A stretch of 9,561 nt of DNA from Acidobacteriota bacterium (GCA_021799405.1 JAJZAL010000200.1:1-9561), one strand, 5' to 3'. Shown: positions 1 to 7,293, numbered from the stretch's first letter. Notes: a model not told the origin generated them from the sequence alone. Made by a program: numbers and translations.

Positions 1-130
1 TCCTGCGGGCTCAGTGCACCATCCAAACACCGACCTCTATGCCAACCGTGCATGAAAACTCTACGGCATCCTCTCACCCCGTTTCATCCACGGCGGGTCG
101 GAAATACCGGTGCGCGACTATCCTGAAGAT
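1..130. other. Left-edge non-coding stretch
   Basis: No open reading frame here looks real: the only one (from 39) runs straight through the terminator at 131-180 and has a low-complexity Ser/Thr-rich translation with no recognisable domain. The stretch shows some RNA-like structure, namely a 3-bp hairpin at 99-109 and a 5-bp hairpin at 118-132 (CTATC, loop CTGAA, GATAG), directly before the terminator. It may be the 3' part of an untranslated RNA or the 3' UTR of a gene lying left of the window. Confidence 0.4.
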
Positions 131-180
131 AGAGAGCTCAGAAGACAGGTCCGCACACGGCCCGTCCTCTGGGCTTTTTT
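131..180 (+). terminator. Strong intrinsic terminator with nested hairpin
   Basis: Bases 135-146 (AGCTCAGAAGAC) pair with 164-175 (GTCCTCTGGGCT) over 12 positions, with one A-C mismatch and one U-G wobble. An inner stem continues the helix: GG at 148-149 with CC at 162-163, then CCG at 151-153 with CGG at 158-160 around a CACA loop. A run of six T at 175-180 follows at once. This is a textbook rho-independent terminator for rightward transcription. No gene precedes it in the window, so it ends either a gene left of base 1 or a small RNA. It isolates the gene at 305 from upstream transcription. Confidence 0.75.
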
Positions 181-216
181 GCGTTTCAGCAGGGAATTCA
201 TCCACTCACCTCCCCG

Positions 217-244
217 TTGATTCTAAAGGACTTACCCGACTAAT
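217..244 (+). promoter_or_regulatory. Possible sigma-70 promoter for the gene at 305
   Basis: TTGATT at 217-222 and ACTAAT at 239-244 are separated by 16 bases. Each matches the consensus at four of six positions. A start of transcription near 251 would give a leader of about 54 bases. The placement just after a strong terminator and before the gene at 305 fits, but the match is modest and rests on eye inspection only. Confidence 0.3.
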
Positions 245-304
245 GATCGCGTAACCACTTTGCTTTCATACACTTCTGGGACATTAACCGGAGCTTTTAA
301 ATCC

Positions 305-1099
305 ATGCCAAAACAGTGTCGCCACCTCCACGCCAGCGGAATCCAGTGCCGCGCACGTCGCGTCTGGAAAGAGGATTATTGCTTCTTCCACCTCCATCAC
401 CGCACCCCCAACGGCATGGCCAAACGCTCTGAGGAGCCACCCCCACCACCCCCGGAAAACGGCATCGAAATCCCCCTCCTCGAAGACGCGGCCTCCATCC
501 AGATCGCGCTTACCCGCGTTCTCACCGCTCTCGCCGCGGGAAAAATCAGCCCCACCGAGGCCAATTCCTTCATCTATGGACTCCGCCTCGCCCGTCTCAA
601 CCTCCCCAATGGCGGCCTCATCAACGGCGCGCCCGTCGAAGCCTACATTCAGTACGACAATGGCGATGTTGTTGGTCCGGAACAGTTTAGGGAAGAAGCT
701 ACGACTCCCGAGCACCCCCTCCTCGACAGCGGCATGATGGCCCTCCGCCACCTCGCCGCGCGCCTCGACTACGAGGCCGCCATCGAATCCTACCTCACCC
801 AGGGCAAGGAGCCGCCGTCCGACCTCCGCCCGCCCGTGCTCCGCCCCTCCGATCCCGAAGAGCACAAAAAATGGGTCGCAGCCGGATGGAAAGCCGCCCA
901 GACTCGCTCCATGGCGATCGAAGATGTCCGCAAAGGCGCGCGCAATGTCCATCCCATCCCGCCGCAGAAAGCCGCCCCGCCGAATTCCCCTCGATACGGC
1001 CCGCAGTCCAGCGGATTTGCAGCCAGACCGGAAATCGTAAACCAGAACTCCGACGCCAGCGCACTGGCACGCGCCGCCACTACCCGAACCGGGCACTGA
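305..1099 (+). CDS. Uncharacterised protein with N-terminal Cys/His zinc-finger-like motif
   Basis: The protein has 264 residues. Its N-terminus carries a Cys/His pattern, C5-x9-C15-x10-C26-x2-H29, with extra His at 7, 9, 31 and 32. This resembles the short presumed zinc-binding motif C...GxxC...YCxxH found at the start of many bacterial proteins of unknown role. A proline run (PPPPPP) follows near residue 48-53. Next comes a predicted helical segment (about residues 63-100, DAASIQIALTRVLTALAAGK onward). The rest is Pro/Ala-rich and probably disordered. The helical segment resembles a paralogous family I associate with Acidobacteriota genomes, recalled rather than searched. The ATG at 305 is preferred because GGAG at 290-293 precedes it. 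An in-frame TTG at 260 has no ribosome binding site. The coding strand is markedly C-rich at third positions, unlike the genes on the right. DNA or RNA binding is possible but is inference only. Confidence 0.75.
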   Translation: MPKQCRHLHASGIQCRARRVWKEDYCFFHLHHRTPNGMAKRSEEPPPPPPENGIEIPLLEDAASIQIALTRVLTALAAGKISPTEANSFIYGLRLARLNLPNGGLINGAPVEAYIQYDNGDVVGPEQFREEATTPEHPLLDSGMMALRHLAARLDYEAAIESYLTQGKEPPSDLRPPVLRPSDPEEHKKWVAAGWKAAQTRSMAIEDVRKGARNVHPIPPQKAAPPNSPRYGPQSSGFAARPEIVNQNSDASALARAATTRTGH

Positions 1100-1156
1100 C
1101 AGGCTGCCGCATTTTCCGGGCGCGCAGGGCCTCTCTCTGCGCCGTCTATGTTCTTT

Positions 1157-1169
1157 GCGGCGAAGCCGC
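1157..1169. repeat. Small GC-rich palindrome GCGGC-GAA-GCCGC
   Basis: A perfect 5-bp inverted repeat (1157-1161 with 1165-1169) encloses a GAA triloop. A second weaker hairpin, GCGCAG at 1122-1127 with CTGCGC at 1137-1142, lies just upstream. Both sit in the 194-base gap between two convergent genes. They may be extragenic palindromic sequence or may shape the 3' UTR of the gene ending at 1099. Neither is followed by a T-run. Confidence 0.4.
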
Positions 1170-1195
1170 GTCCGCCCGTGCGGCCAGCACCCGCC

Positions 1196-1233
1196 AAAAA
1201 TGGTTGAGCCCGGTTTCCCGGGCTCCCACTTTT
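1196..1233. terminator. Bidirectional intrinsic terminator between convergent genes
   Basis: GAGCCCGG (1206-1213) and CCGGGCTC (1218-1225) form a perfect 8-bp stem around a TTTC loop. TGG at 1201-1203 can pair with CCA at 1226-1228 across a two-base bulge. AAAAA at 1196-1200 and TTTT at 1230-1233 flank the stem, so each strand reads a GC-rich hairpin followed by a T-run. It lies about 100 bases after the stop of the + strand gene (1099) and about 70 bases after the stop of the efflux operon on the minus strand (1294). It is well placed to end both transcripts. Confidence 0.7.
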
Positions 1234-1262
1234 CCTGCCTTCGACGGACCACTGCCAACTTT

Positions 1263-1290
1263 GGATTGGCAACTGTGGACTGGCAACTGT
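1263..1290. repeat. Tandem 14-base repeat (2 copies)
   Basis: GGATTGGCAACTGT (1263-1276) is followed directly by GGACTGGCAACTGT (1277-1290), which differs at one base. A degenerate third unit with CTGCCAAC lies just upstream, and TGCCAA (1253-1258) forms an inverted repeat with TTGGCA (1266-1271). The repeat ends four bases before the stop codon of the outer-membrane channel gene. It looks like a short intergenic repeat based on TGGCAAC. No function is evident. Confidence 0.6.
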
Positions 1291-1293
1291 TTT

Positions 1294-2733
1294 TTACTGC
1301 CAGCCTCCGCCGAGCGCGCTGTAGAGCTGAACGAACGAAATCGCCTCCTGCTCCCGCGCCATCGCCAGGTTCAACTGGGCCGAGTAGTAAGTCGTGTCAT
1401 TCGTCAGCACCTCAAGATAGCTCGTATAGCCGGCCTTGTAACGCATCTCGGCCAGTCGGGTTGCGTCCTTGGCTGCCGCCGCCACCTTTTCCTCTTGTAC
1501 CCGGTACTGCCGGTACCGATGCAGCGCAATCAGCGAATCGGAGACGTTTCGGAACGCCTGCTGGATCGTCTGCTTGTAGCTCAGCACCGCTGCCTGCTTC
1601 TCGGCCTCGGTCAATCTGACGTTGGCGCGCAGCCGCCCGCCTTCGAAGATCGACTGGGCAATCGTCCCGCTCGTGTACCAGAGAATATTGCTGCCGTCGA
1701 AGAGCTGCTTCAGCTGGTTGCTCGACGTCCCGCCCGTCGCCGAAAGTGACAGCTGGGGGAAGAGCGCGGCACGCGCCACGCGGACATTGGCGTTGTCGGC
1801 GCGCAGCATCGCTTCCGCTTCCTCAACGTCAGGCCGCCGCTCAAGCAGTTGTGACGGAATACCCGCAGGCACCGCCGCCGGCGCCGGCCAGTCGATGGCG
1901 CTAAGGCTCCCACGCGCGATCGGCCCCGGATTCCGCCCCAGCAGAATGCTGATCGCATTCTCTTCCTGCGAAATCTGGCGCTCCAGGTCAGGAATCTGGG
2001 CCTCGGCCTGGTAGAGCGACTCCTGGGCCTGACGCACGTCTTCAAGCGTCCCTGAGCCGCCGCGCTCGAGCACCTCGGTGAGATGGAGCGACTGCTGCCG
2101 CGCCGCGACCGTCTGCCGCGTGATCGCCAGCTCGGCATCCAGCGTGCGGAGCTGGAAGTAAGCCGTTGCCACGTCTTCGATCACGGTATCGACAGTGAGC
2201 CGCCGCGCCCACTCCGTCGCCAGCAGTTGATCGCGCGCCGCGACCGTCTGCTGCCGGTAATACCCCCAGAAGTCGAGATTCCACGCCGTTGCCAGCGAGA
2301 CTCCGCCGAAATAGCTGGTTCTGCGGGAAGCCTGCTTGTTATTGCCTCCGAAGAGCTTGGAAATGCTGCTCGGCAGGCCGATGGCGTCGTAGTTGGCGTT
2401 GCCGCTCAGCGTGGGGAACTCCTGTGAGCGGGTGATGCCGAGCTGGCCCTGCGCTTCGAGAATGCGCTGGGCCGCTATCTTGAGGTCGTAGTTGTTTTGG
2501 AGCGCCTTGCGGATAAGCCCCTGCAGGACGGGATCGTGGAAGACGCTGGCCCACTGTTCCGCCCCGAGCGAAGCGGCTGTCGCGGCCGCGGTGGGCGGCG
2601 TTGCGTTAACGCCCGCCGGAGCGCGGTAAGACTGCGGAATGCTGACGGCCGGACGCTTGTAGACCGGTCCGGGAGTGCAGCCCGCAAGCAGCGCAAGGCC
2701 GGAGAGAAGCAGAGCTGGTTTGCGTACGCTCAT
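1294..2733 (-). CDS. Outer-membrane efflux channel lipoprotein (OprM/NodT type)
   Basis: This 479-residue protein is the outer-membrane exit duct of the tripartite pump. Members of the family form trimeric beta-barrel plus alpha-helical tunnels that dock with the adaptor. The N-terminus is a lipoprotein signal with lipobox LAGC and acylated Cys19. Thr at +2 agrees with outer-membrane sorting. Two repeats of the outer-membrane efflux protein family follow. Visible family motifs are WNLDFWG (151-157) at the end of the first strand pair, a stretch at 291-310 containing IPSQLLERRPDV, LFPQLSLSATGG (324-335), and YKAGYTSYLEVL (432-443) in the second repeat. The length is normal. The ATG at 2733 is chosen because AGGAGGT lies 9 bases before it and the lipoprotein signal starts there; longer in-frame starts up to 2949 overlap the transporter gene and add sequence unlike a signal peptide. 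Only two bases separate it from the transporter stop, so it is the last gene of the operon. Confidence 0.95.
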   Translation of the reverse strand: MSVRKPALLLSGLALLAGCTPGPVYKRPAVSIPQSYRAPAGVNATPPTAAATAASLGAEQWASVFHDPVLQGLIRKALQNNYDLKIAAQRILEAQGQLGITRSQEFPTLSGNANYDAIGLPSSISKLFGGNNKQASRRTSYFGGVSLATAWNLDFWGYYRQQTVAARDQLLATEWARRLTVDTVIEDVATAYFQLRTLDAELAITRQTVAARQQSLHLTEVLERGGSGTLEDVRQAQESLYQAEAQIPDLERQISQEENAISILLGRNPGPIARGSLSAIDWPAPAAVPAGIPSQLLERRPDVEEAEAMLRADNANVRVARAALFPQLSLSATGGTSSNQLKQLFDGSNILWYTSGTIAQSIFEGGRLRANVRLTEAEKQAAVLSYKQTIQQAFRNVSDSLIALHRYRQYRVQEEKVAAAAKDATRLAEMRYKAGYTSYLEVLTNDTTYYSAQLNLAMAREQEAISFVQLYSALGGGWQ

Positions 2734-2735
2734 GA

Positions 2736-5700
2736 TTAATCCACCTCCTCGCTGCGGACGTGTTCCGGCAGATGCGACTCGGTCAAGTGGTGAGGGCCTT
2801 CTTTTCGGAAGCGATGCATCAGCCACTCCACACTGGCAAAGGTGACCGGGACGAGGAATATGGCGATACAGGTCGCGGCAAGCATGCCGCCGACCACCAC
2901 CGTGCCCAGAATGCGCCGCGCCTCCGCACCGGCTCCATGGGAGAACCACAGCGGGAGCACGCCGAGGATGAAGGCGAAGGCGGTCATGATGATCGGCCGG
3001 AAGCGCAGCCGGGCCGCACCCATGGCGGCATCGAAGATGCTTTCGCCGCGCATGAACTCGGCGCGGGCGAACTGGACGATGAGGATGGCGTTCTTGGCCG
3101 AGAGGCCGATGAGCATGACGAGCCCGATCTGAGCGAAGACGTCGTTCTCAAGCCCGCGGATGCGAAGCGCGAGGAATGCACCGAGGACGGCGACGGGAGT
3201 GCTGAGGAGCACGCTGAAGGGCAGGGTCCAGCTCTCATACTGGGCGGCGAGGATGAGGAATACGACCAGCAGGGACAGGCTGAAGATGGCTGCGGGTGAG
3301 ATGCCTTTGGCGGCCTGCTCCTCCTGGTAGGACATGCCCTCGTAGCCATAGCCGATGCCGGGTGGCATGGTCTGGTGGAAGACCTGCTGGATGGCGTTCA
3401 TGACCTGACCGGAACTATAGCCGGGAGCTCCGGTGATGTTGAGTTGGGCCGCAGGGTATTCGTTGAAGCGTAGGTCAAACTCAGGCCCGGTGATGCGTTT
3501 GACGTCGGTCACCGCGCTCAGTGGAACCTGGCCGCCATTGGCGCTCCGGACGTAAAAGTCGCCAATATCGGAAATCTTCGTGCGGTAAGGACCCTCGGCT
3601 TCGACATAGGTTTGCCACTGGCGGCCGAAGCGGTTGAAGTAGTTGACGAGGTAGCCGCCCATGAAGGTCTGCATGGTCTCGTAAACGTCGCTGAGGCTGA
3701 CCTGCTGCTGCAGCGCCTTGGCCCGGTCGACTTTGACGTAAAGCTGCGGAACAGAAGGCAGGTAAGACGGCAGGGCCACCTGGATCTCGGGGCGTTTTTG
3801 GAGTGCACCAAGGAATTTGTAGAGGTTCTGCGTAAGGAAGGCCGGGTTGTCGCTGCCGGAGCGATCTTCCAGCACCATGGTGACGCCACCGGAGGTGCCC
3901 ACGCCGGGAATAGCCGGCGGCGCAAAGGAGAATGCAAGGCCGTCTTTGATGCCGGCAAGGGCGCGTGAGAGATTGCGCTGGATGACGGGGAATTGTTCGT
4001 CAGGCGCGGTTCGCTGGCTCCACGGCTTGAGGGTGACGAAGAAGAACGAGTTGTAGGTAGTCTGGGTGACGGTGAGGAGGTTGAAGCCGATGACCGAGGT
4101 GACTCCCTGGACACCAGGAATTTTGCGGACGGCCTGTTCGACCTCGCGTGCTGCAGCGCTGGTGCGCTGGAGGGATGAGCCCTGTGGCAACTGCAGCGCG
4201 ATCATGGCGTAACCCTGGTCTTCTGTAGGAAGGAAGGACCTTGGAATCTTGCCGCCGATGAGGACGGCCAGAGCCGCGACAAGGCCCAGAAAGAGCAGAG
4301 CGAAACCAGACTTGCGGACGAGGAAGCCCGAGGCGGAGACGTAACCGTCCGTTGTTCTGCGGAAGAGCCGTTCAAAGCCGCGGAAGAAGACGCCAATGGG
4401 GCCGCGGACACGCTTTTTGGGTCTCAGCAGCAGAGCACAGAGTGCCGGGCTGAGGGTGAGCGCGTTAAAGGCTGAGAAGATAACGGAGATGGCGATGGTG
4501 ACGGCGAACTGTTGATAGAGACGGCCGGTGATGCCGGGAATGAAGGCCGTTGGAATGAATACGGCGGCGAGGATGAGCGCGACCGCAATGACCGGGCTGG
4601 CGACCTGCTCCATGGCCCGGCGTGCCGCGTCGCGGGGAGACATGCCTTCTTCGATGTGGTGCTCGACTGCTTCAACGACGACGATGGCGTCGTCGACGAC
4701 GAGACCGATGGCGAGTACCAGGCCGAAGAGAGACAGCGTGTTGATGGAGAAGCCAAGAGCCGGGAATATGACGAAGGTTCCGATGAGGGAGACTGGAATG
4801 GCGAGCAGCGGGATGAGCGTGGCGCGCCAGCCCTGCAGGAATACAAAGACCACGAGCACAACGAGACCGAGGGCTTCCAGCAGGGTATAGAGAATTTCGT
4901 GCATGCCGGCGGTGACGGCTTCGGTGGTGTCGAGACTGACGTTGTAGGTCATGTCCGACGGGAAGTTTCTGGCCAGTTGGGCTATTTCAGCACGGACGCG
5001 GGCTGCGGTCTCCACGGCGTTGGTGCCGGGGAGCTGATAAATGGCGAGCACAGCAGCCGGCCTGCCGTTGTAGCGACCGATGAGGTTGTAGAACTGAGAG
5101 CCGAGCGTGATCTTTGCGACATCCTTGAGGCGAACGGTGGAACCGTCAGGGTTGGCGCGCAGAATGATGTTGCCGAACTGCTCGGGAGTGGTGAGTCGGC
5201 CCTGGGTGCGGACAGTATAGGTGAACTGCTGGCCCGGGGGCACGGGCTCGCTGCCGATCTGACCGGCCGGGTTGACGGCGTTTTGAATGCGAATTGCCGC
5301 GATGACCTGCGGGACCGTGATACCGAGCGTGGCAAGCTTGTCCGGGTTCACCCAGATGCGCATGGCGTATTCGCCGGCGCCGAAGACCTGAACATGAGAG
5401 ACGCCCTTGACGCGTGAGATCTGGTCAACGAGGTTGATGTAGGCGTAGTTGGCGAGGAAGGTGCCGTTGTAACTGTCATGCGGGGAATCGAGCGCAATGA
5501 GCATCATGGGTGCGTGCAGGGACTTCTGCACGGTGACACCCGCGGTGTTTACCTCAGCCGGGAGCTGCGGTTGAGCCTGGTCGACGCGCAACTGAGCGAG
5601 AACCTGATCGATATTAGGATCGGTTTTGATGCCGAAGTCCACGGTGAGCATCATGGTGCCGTTGCTGGCACTGGTGGAGTACATGTAGCTCATGTTGTCG

Positions 5701-5915
5701 ACGCCGTTCATCTGCTCTTCGATCGGCGTGGCCACGGACTGGGCCAGGGTGTTGGCGTCGGCGCCGGGATAGGTGGCGCGAATCTGGATCTCCGGAGGAA
5801 TAATGTCCGGATATTGGGCCGTCGGAAGATTGAACAGGGTCACGGTGCCCATGATGACCATGAGAATGGAGATCACCATGGCCACAATAGGCCGTCGGAT
5901 GAAGAAATTGGACAT
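2736..5915 (-). CDS. RND multidrug-type efflux transporter, inner membrane (HAE-1/AcrB-like)
   Basis: This 1059-residue protein is the proton-driven pump of the operon. The family works as an inner-membrane trimer that takes substrates from the periplasm and outer leaflet and exports them through adaptor and channel. The layout is complete: one membrane helix (about 10-30), a large periplasmic domain (to about 338), helices 2-6 (about 340-498), helix 7 (about 538-556), a second periplasmic domain, and helices 8-12 (about 875-1035). Proton-relay residues are visible: Asp408-Asp409 in GLVVDDAIVVVE, Lys941 in GLSAKNAILIVQFA, and Arg in RLRFRP (969-974). They correspond to AcrB Asp407, Asp408 and Lys940 with an offset of one. 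The Asp pair and overall length mark it as HAE-1 (organic compounds), not heavy-metal HME. The substrate is unknown. The ATG at 5915 gives the usual start MSNFFIRRPI, with GGAAGG about 10 bases upstream. It lies 3 bases after the adaptor stop. Confidence 0.97.
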   Translation of the reverse strand: MSNFFIRRPIVAMVISILMVIMGTVTLFNLPTAQYPDIIPPEIQIRATYPGADANTLAQSVATPIEEQMNGVDNMSYMYSTSASNGTMMLTVDFGIKTDPNIDQVLAQLRVDQAQPQLPAEVNTAGVTVQKSLHAPMMLIALDSPHDSYNGTFLANYAYINLVDQISRVKGVSHVQVFGAGEYAMRIWVNPDKLATLGITVPQVIAAIRIQNAVNPAGQIGSEPVPPGQQFTYTVRTQGRLTTPEQFGNIILRANPDGSTVRLKDVAKITLGSQFYNLIGRYNGRPAAVLAIYQLPGTNAVETAARVRAEIAQLARNFPSDMTYNVSLDTTEAVTAGMHEILYTLLEALGLVVLVVFVFLQGWRATLIPLLAIPVSLIGTFVIFPALGFSINTLSLFGLVLAIGLVVDDAIVVVEAVEHHIEEGMSPRDAARRAMEQVASPVIAVALILAAVFIPTAFIPGITGRLYQQFAVTIAISVIFSAFNALTLSPALCALLLRPKKRVRGPIGVFFRGFERLFRRTTDGYVSASGFLVRKSGFALLFLGLVAALAVLIGGKIPRSFLPTEDQGYAMIALQLPQGSSLQRTSAAAREVEQAVRKIPGVQGVTSVIGFNLLTVTQTTYNSFFFVTLKPWSQRTAPDEQFPVIQRNLSRALAGIKDGLAFSFAPPAIPGVGTSGGVTMVLEDRSGSDNPAFLTQNLYKFLGALQKRPEIQVALPSYLPSVPQLYVKVDRAKALQQQVSLSDVYETMQTFMGGYLVNYFNRFGRQWQTYVEAEGPYRTKISDIGDFYVRSANGGQVPLSAVTDVKRITGPEFDLRFNEYPAAQLNITGAPGYSSGQVMNAIQQVFHQTMPPGIGYGYEGMSYQEEQAAKGISPAAIFSLSLLVVFLILAAQYESWTLPFSVLLSTPVAVLGAFLALRIRGLENDVFAQIGLVMLIGLSAKNAILIVQFARAEFMRGESIFDAAMGAARLRFRPIIMTAFAFILGVLPLWFSHGAGAEARRILGTVVVGGMLAATCIAIFLVPVTFASVEWLMHRFRKEGPHHLTESHLPEHVRSEEVD
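2743..2749 (-). promoter_or_regulatory. Strong Shine-Dalgarno for the outer-membrane channel gene
   Basis: Read on the minus strand, AGGAGGT lies 9 bases before the ATG at 2733. It sits inside the last codons of the transporter gene. It decides the start of the channel gene and fits translational coupling with the transporter. Confidence 0.8.
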
Positions 5916-5918
5916 AGT

Positions 5919-7121
5919 CTAGTTGCCTTCCGAAGTCTGCGTCTGCCCAGTATCGGGCGGAGCGGAGGAAACCAGATGGGGCTGGACTGGCATGCCGTCG
6001 CGCAGCTTTCCGACTGCCTGAATGGCAATCTCATCCCCCGGCTTCAGACCGCTGTCGATGACCTGCATGTTTCCGAATTCGGGCCCAAGTTGTACGGGTT
6101 GGATATGAATCTTATTGTCCGGGCCAACCACGGCAACCTGATAGCTGCCCTGTAATTCATTCAGAGCTTGCTGCGGGACGACCATGGCATTCTGAAGGAC
6201 TCGTGTTTCCGCCTTGACATTGCCGAACTGCCCGGGTCTTAGCAGGCGATCGGGGTTGGGAAAGCTGCCGGCTATGCGGATGGTGCCCGTCTGGGGATCG
6301 ACGGCACGATCGACAAAGACGATACGGCCTTTATAGGGATAGACCTGGCCGTTGGCGAGCGTCAGCTGGAGGGGAACGGTGCTGCCGCTATTGAGAAGAT
6401 CGCTCTTGCCTCCCGCTCGGGCGAGTTGCGAGAGCTCGAGGTATTCCTGCTCGCTGATGGCGAAGTATACCTTGATTGGATTGACCTGCGAGACGGTGGT
6501 GAGAATCGAGGTTGGGCTTACCAGGTTGCCGACCTGAATCTGGGCGAGGCCGGCGATGCCGTTGATAAGGGAACGGACTTTTGTGAAGCCGAGATTGAGT
6601 TGCGCGGTTTCAACAGTGGCCTTTGCGCTTTCGAGGGCGGCCTTGTCGGCGGCCACCTGCTGGATGTCGTTATCCAACTGGCTCTGTGCGATGGCGTGGG
6701 CCTGAGCAAGCGGGCGATCGCGATGCAGGTCGATTTCAGCGAGCTGCAGTTGCGCTTGCACTTGCGCCATGGCGCCGTTGGCCTTGTCTAGGACTGCCTG
6801 GAAGGGGCGCGGATCGATCTCAAAGAGGATCTGGCCTTGGTGGACGACGGAGCCTTCGCGGTAGTCCTGACGAATGAGGTAACCGGAGACCTGCGGAGAG
6901 ATTTGGGCGTTGACATAACCCGCAAGCGTGCCGACCCAGGTGCCATAGATGGGGACATTCTGCTGTTTGACGGCGACTACGGTGAGCGGAATGGGGCCAA
7001 AGTGCGGCTGCTGCTGGGGTGCCCGCTTGTGGGAGCAACCTGCAATCAGTAGCGGGAGCAGAGAGGCACACAAGAAGCGCGTAGAGCGCGCAGGCATGAA
7101 TCGACGCTTGGAATCAGGCAT
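5919..7121 (-). CDS. RND periplasmic adaptor (membrane fusion lipoprotein, AcrA/MexA-like)
   Basis: This 400-residue protein links the inner-membrane pump to the outer-membrane channel. It begins with a lipoprotein signal ending in IAGC, acylated at Cys29, so it is probably anchored in the inner membrane. A lipoyl-like segment follows (about 68-105, with SPQVSGYL and GQILFEIDPRPF). Next come an alpha-helical hairpin (about 105-172, coiled-coil pattern rich in Ala and Gln), the second lipoyl half (LGFTKVRSLINGIAGLAQ, 177-194) and beta-barrel and membrane-proximal domains (VDPQTGTI at 274-281, LRPGQFGNV at 294-302, VVPQQAL at 314-320). The usual proline in KVRSPxxG is replaced by Leu184. It is the first gene of the operon. 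Either ATG at 7121 or at 7097 could be used. Neither has a strong ribosome binding site, and both leave the lipobox intact, so the first is kept with caution. Confidence 0.95.
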   Translation of the reverse strand: MPDSKRRFMPARSTRFLCASLLPLLIAGCSHKRAPQQQPHFGPIPLTVVAVKQQNVPIYGTWVGTLAGYVNAQISPQVSGYLIRQDYREGSVVHQGQILFEIDPRPFQAVLDKANGAMAQVQAQLQLAEIDLHRDRPLAQAHAIAQSQLDNDIQQVAADKAALESAKATVETAQLNLGFTKVRSLINGIAGLAQIQVGNLVSPTSILTTVSQVNPIKVYFAISEQEYLELSQLARAGGKSDLLNSGSTVPLQLTLANGQVYPYKGRIVFVDRAVDPQTGTIRIAGSFPNPDRLLRPGQFGNVKAETRVLQNAMVVPQQALNELQGSYQVAVVGPDNKIHIQPVQLGPEFGNMQVIDSGLKPGDEIAIQAVGKLRDGMPVQPHLVSSAPPDTGQTQTSEGN

Positions 7122-7144
7122 AAAGGTAGAGGCATCCTGCCGGG

Positions 7145-7173
7145 GTTAAGGATATTGGGTATAAATGAGTCAA
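7145..7173 (-). promoter_or_regulatory. Weak candidate promoter before the efflux operon
   Basis: On the minus strand TTGACT (7168-7173) matches the -35 consensus at five of six positions. A poor -10, CTTAAC (7145-7150), follows after 17 bases. An alternative is TTGTTC (7213-7218) with AACTAT (7191-7196) after 16 bases, which would place the palindrome at 7196-7211 in the spacer. Neither pair is convincing on its own. Confidence 0.25.
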
Positions 7174-7175
7174 CC

Positions 7176-7192
7176 ATGCCGGCACGTGGCAT
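7176..7192. repeat. Inverted repeat ATGCC-N7-GGCAT
   Basis: Five-base arms at 7176-7180 and 7188-7192 flank a seven-base centre that contains CACGT. The repeat lies between the start of the efflux operon and the 16-bp palindrome, three bases from the latter. It could be a second protein site or a hairpin in the leader, or it may be chance. Confidence 0.3.
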
Positions 7193-7195
7193 AGT

Positions 7196-7211
7196 TACAT
7201 ACATGTATGTA
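7196..7211. promoter_or_regulatory. Perfect 16-bp palindrome, probable TetR-family operator for the efflux operon
   Basis: TACATACATGTATGTA is its own reverse complement over all 16 bases. It lies 75 bases upstream of the adaptor start, in the gap before the RND operon. Its half-sites TACATACAT and ATGTATGTA match the arms of the known E. coli AcrR operator, which controls acrAB and has a wider centre. TetR-family repressors commonly bind such sites before RND pump genes. Control of this operon by a TetR-type repressor is therefore a reasonable inference. The regulator is not encoded in this window. Confidence 0.65.
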
Positions 7212-7293
7212 CGAACAAGGACGTTCTTTTGATGCAGAAACCCTTGCCGCGACTCTTCTTTATGGTAGGCCAGCAGCGAAAAGTTGAGGAAAA

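Noticed and set aside
131..153. Resemblance of GAGCTCAGAAGACAGG to the 3' B12 box of cobalamin riboswitches
   Set aside because: The box has an inserted base, the usual CAGG/CCTG pairing is absent, and the upstream conserved riboswitch elements are not visible. The bases are better explained as the 5' arm of the terminator.
39..254. 71-codon open frame at the left edge
   Set aside because: It spans the intrinsic terminator at 131-180, shows no domain and has no ribosome binding site.
284..1258. 324-codon minus-strand frame opposite the Cys/His gene
   Set aside because: It is low-complexity Gly/Arg/Ala-rich, with no domain, and is explained as a shadow of a high-G+C coding strand.
871..1749. 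292-codon + strand frame crossing the gap and the channel gene
   Set aside because: It runs through the bidirectional terminator and overlaps two well-supported genes in other frames.
2734..2949. N-terminal extension of the channel gene into the transporter gene
   Set aside because: The extension lacks a signal peptide and overlaps conserved-frame coding sequence. A strong ribosome binding site and lipoprotein signal support the start at 2733.
4512..5417. 301-codon + strand frame antisense to the RND transporter
   Set aside because: It is Asp/Glu/Gly-rich shadow translation opposite conserved transporter codons.
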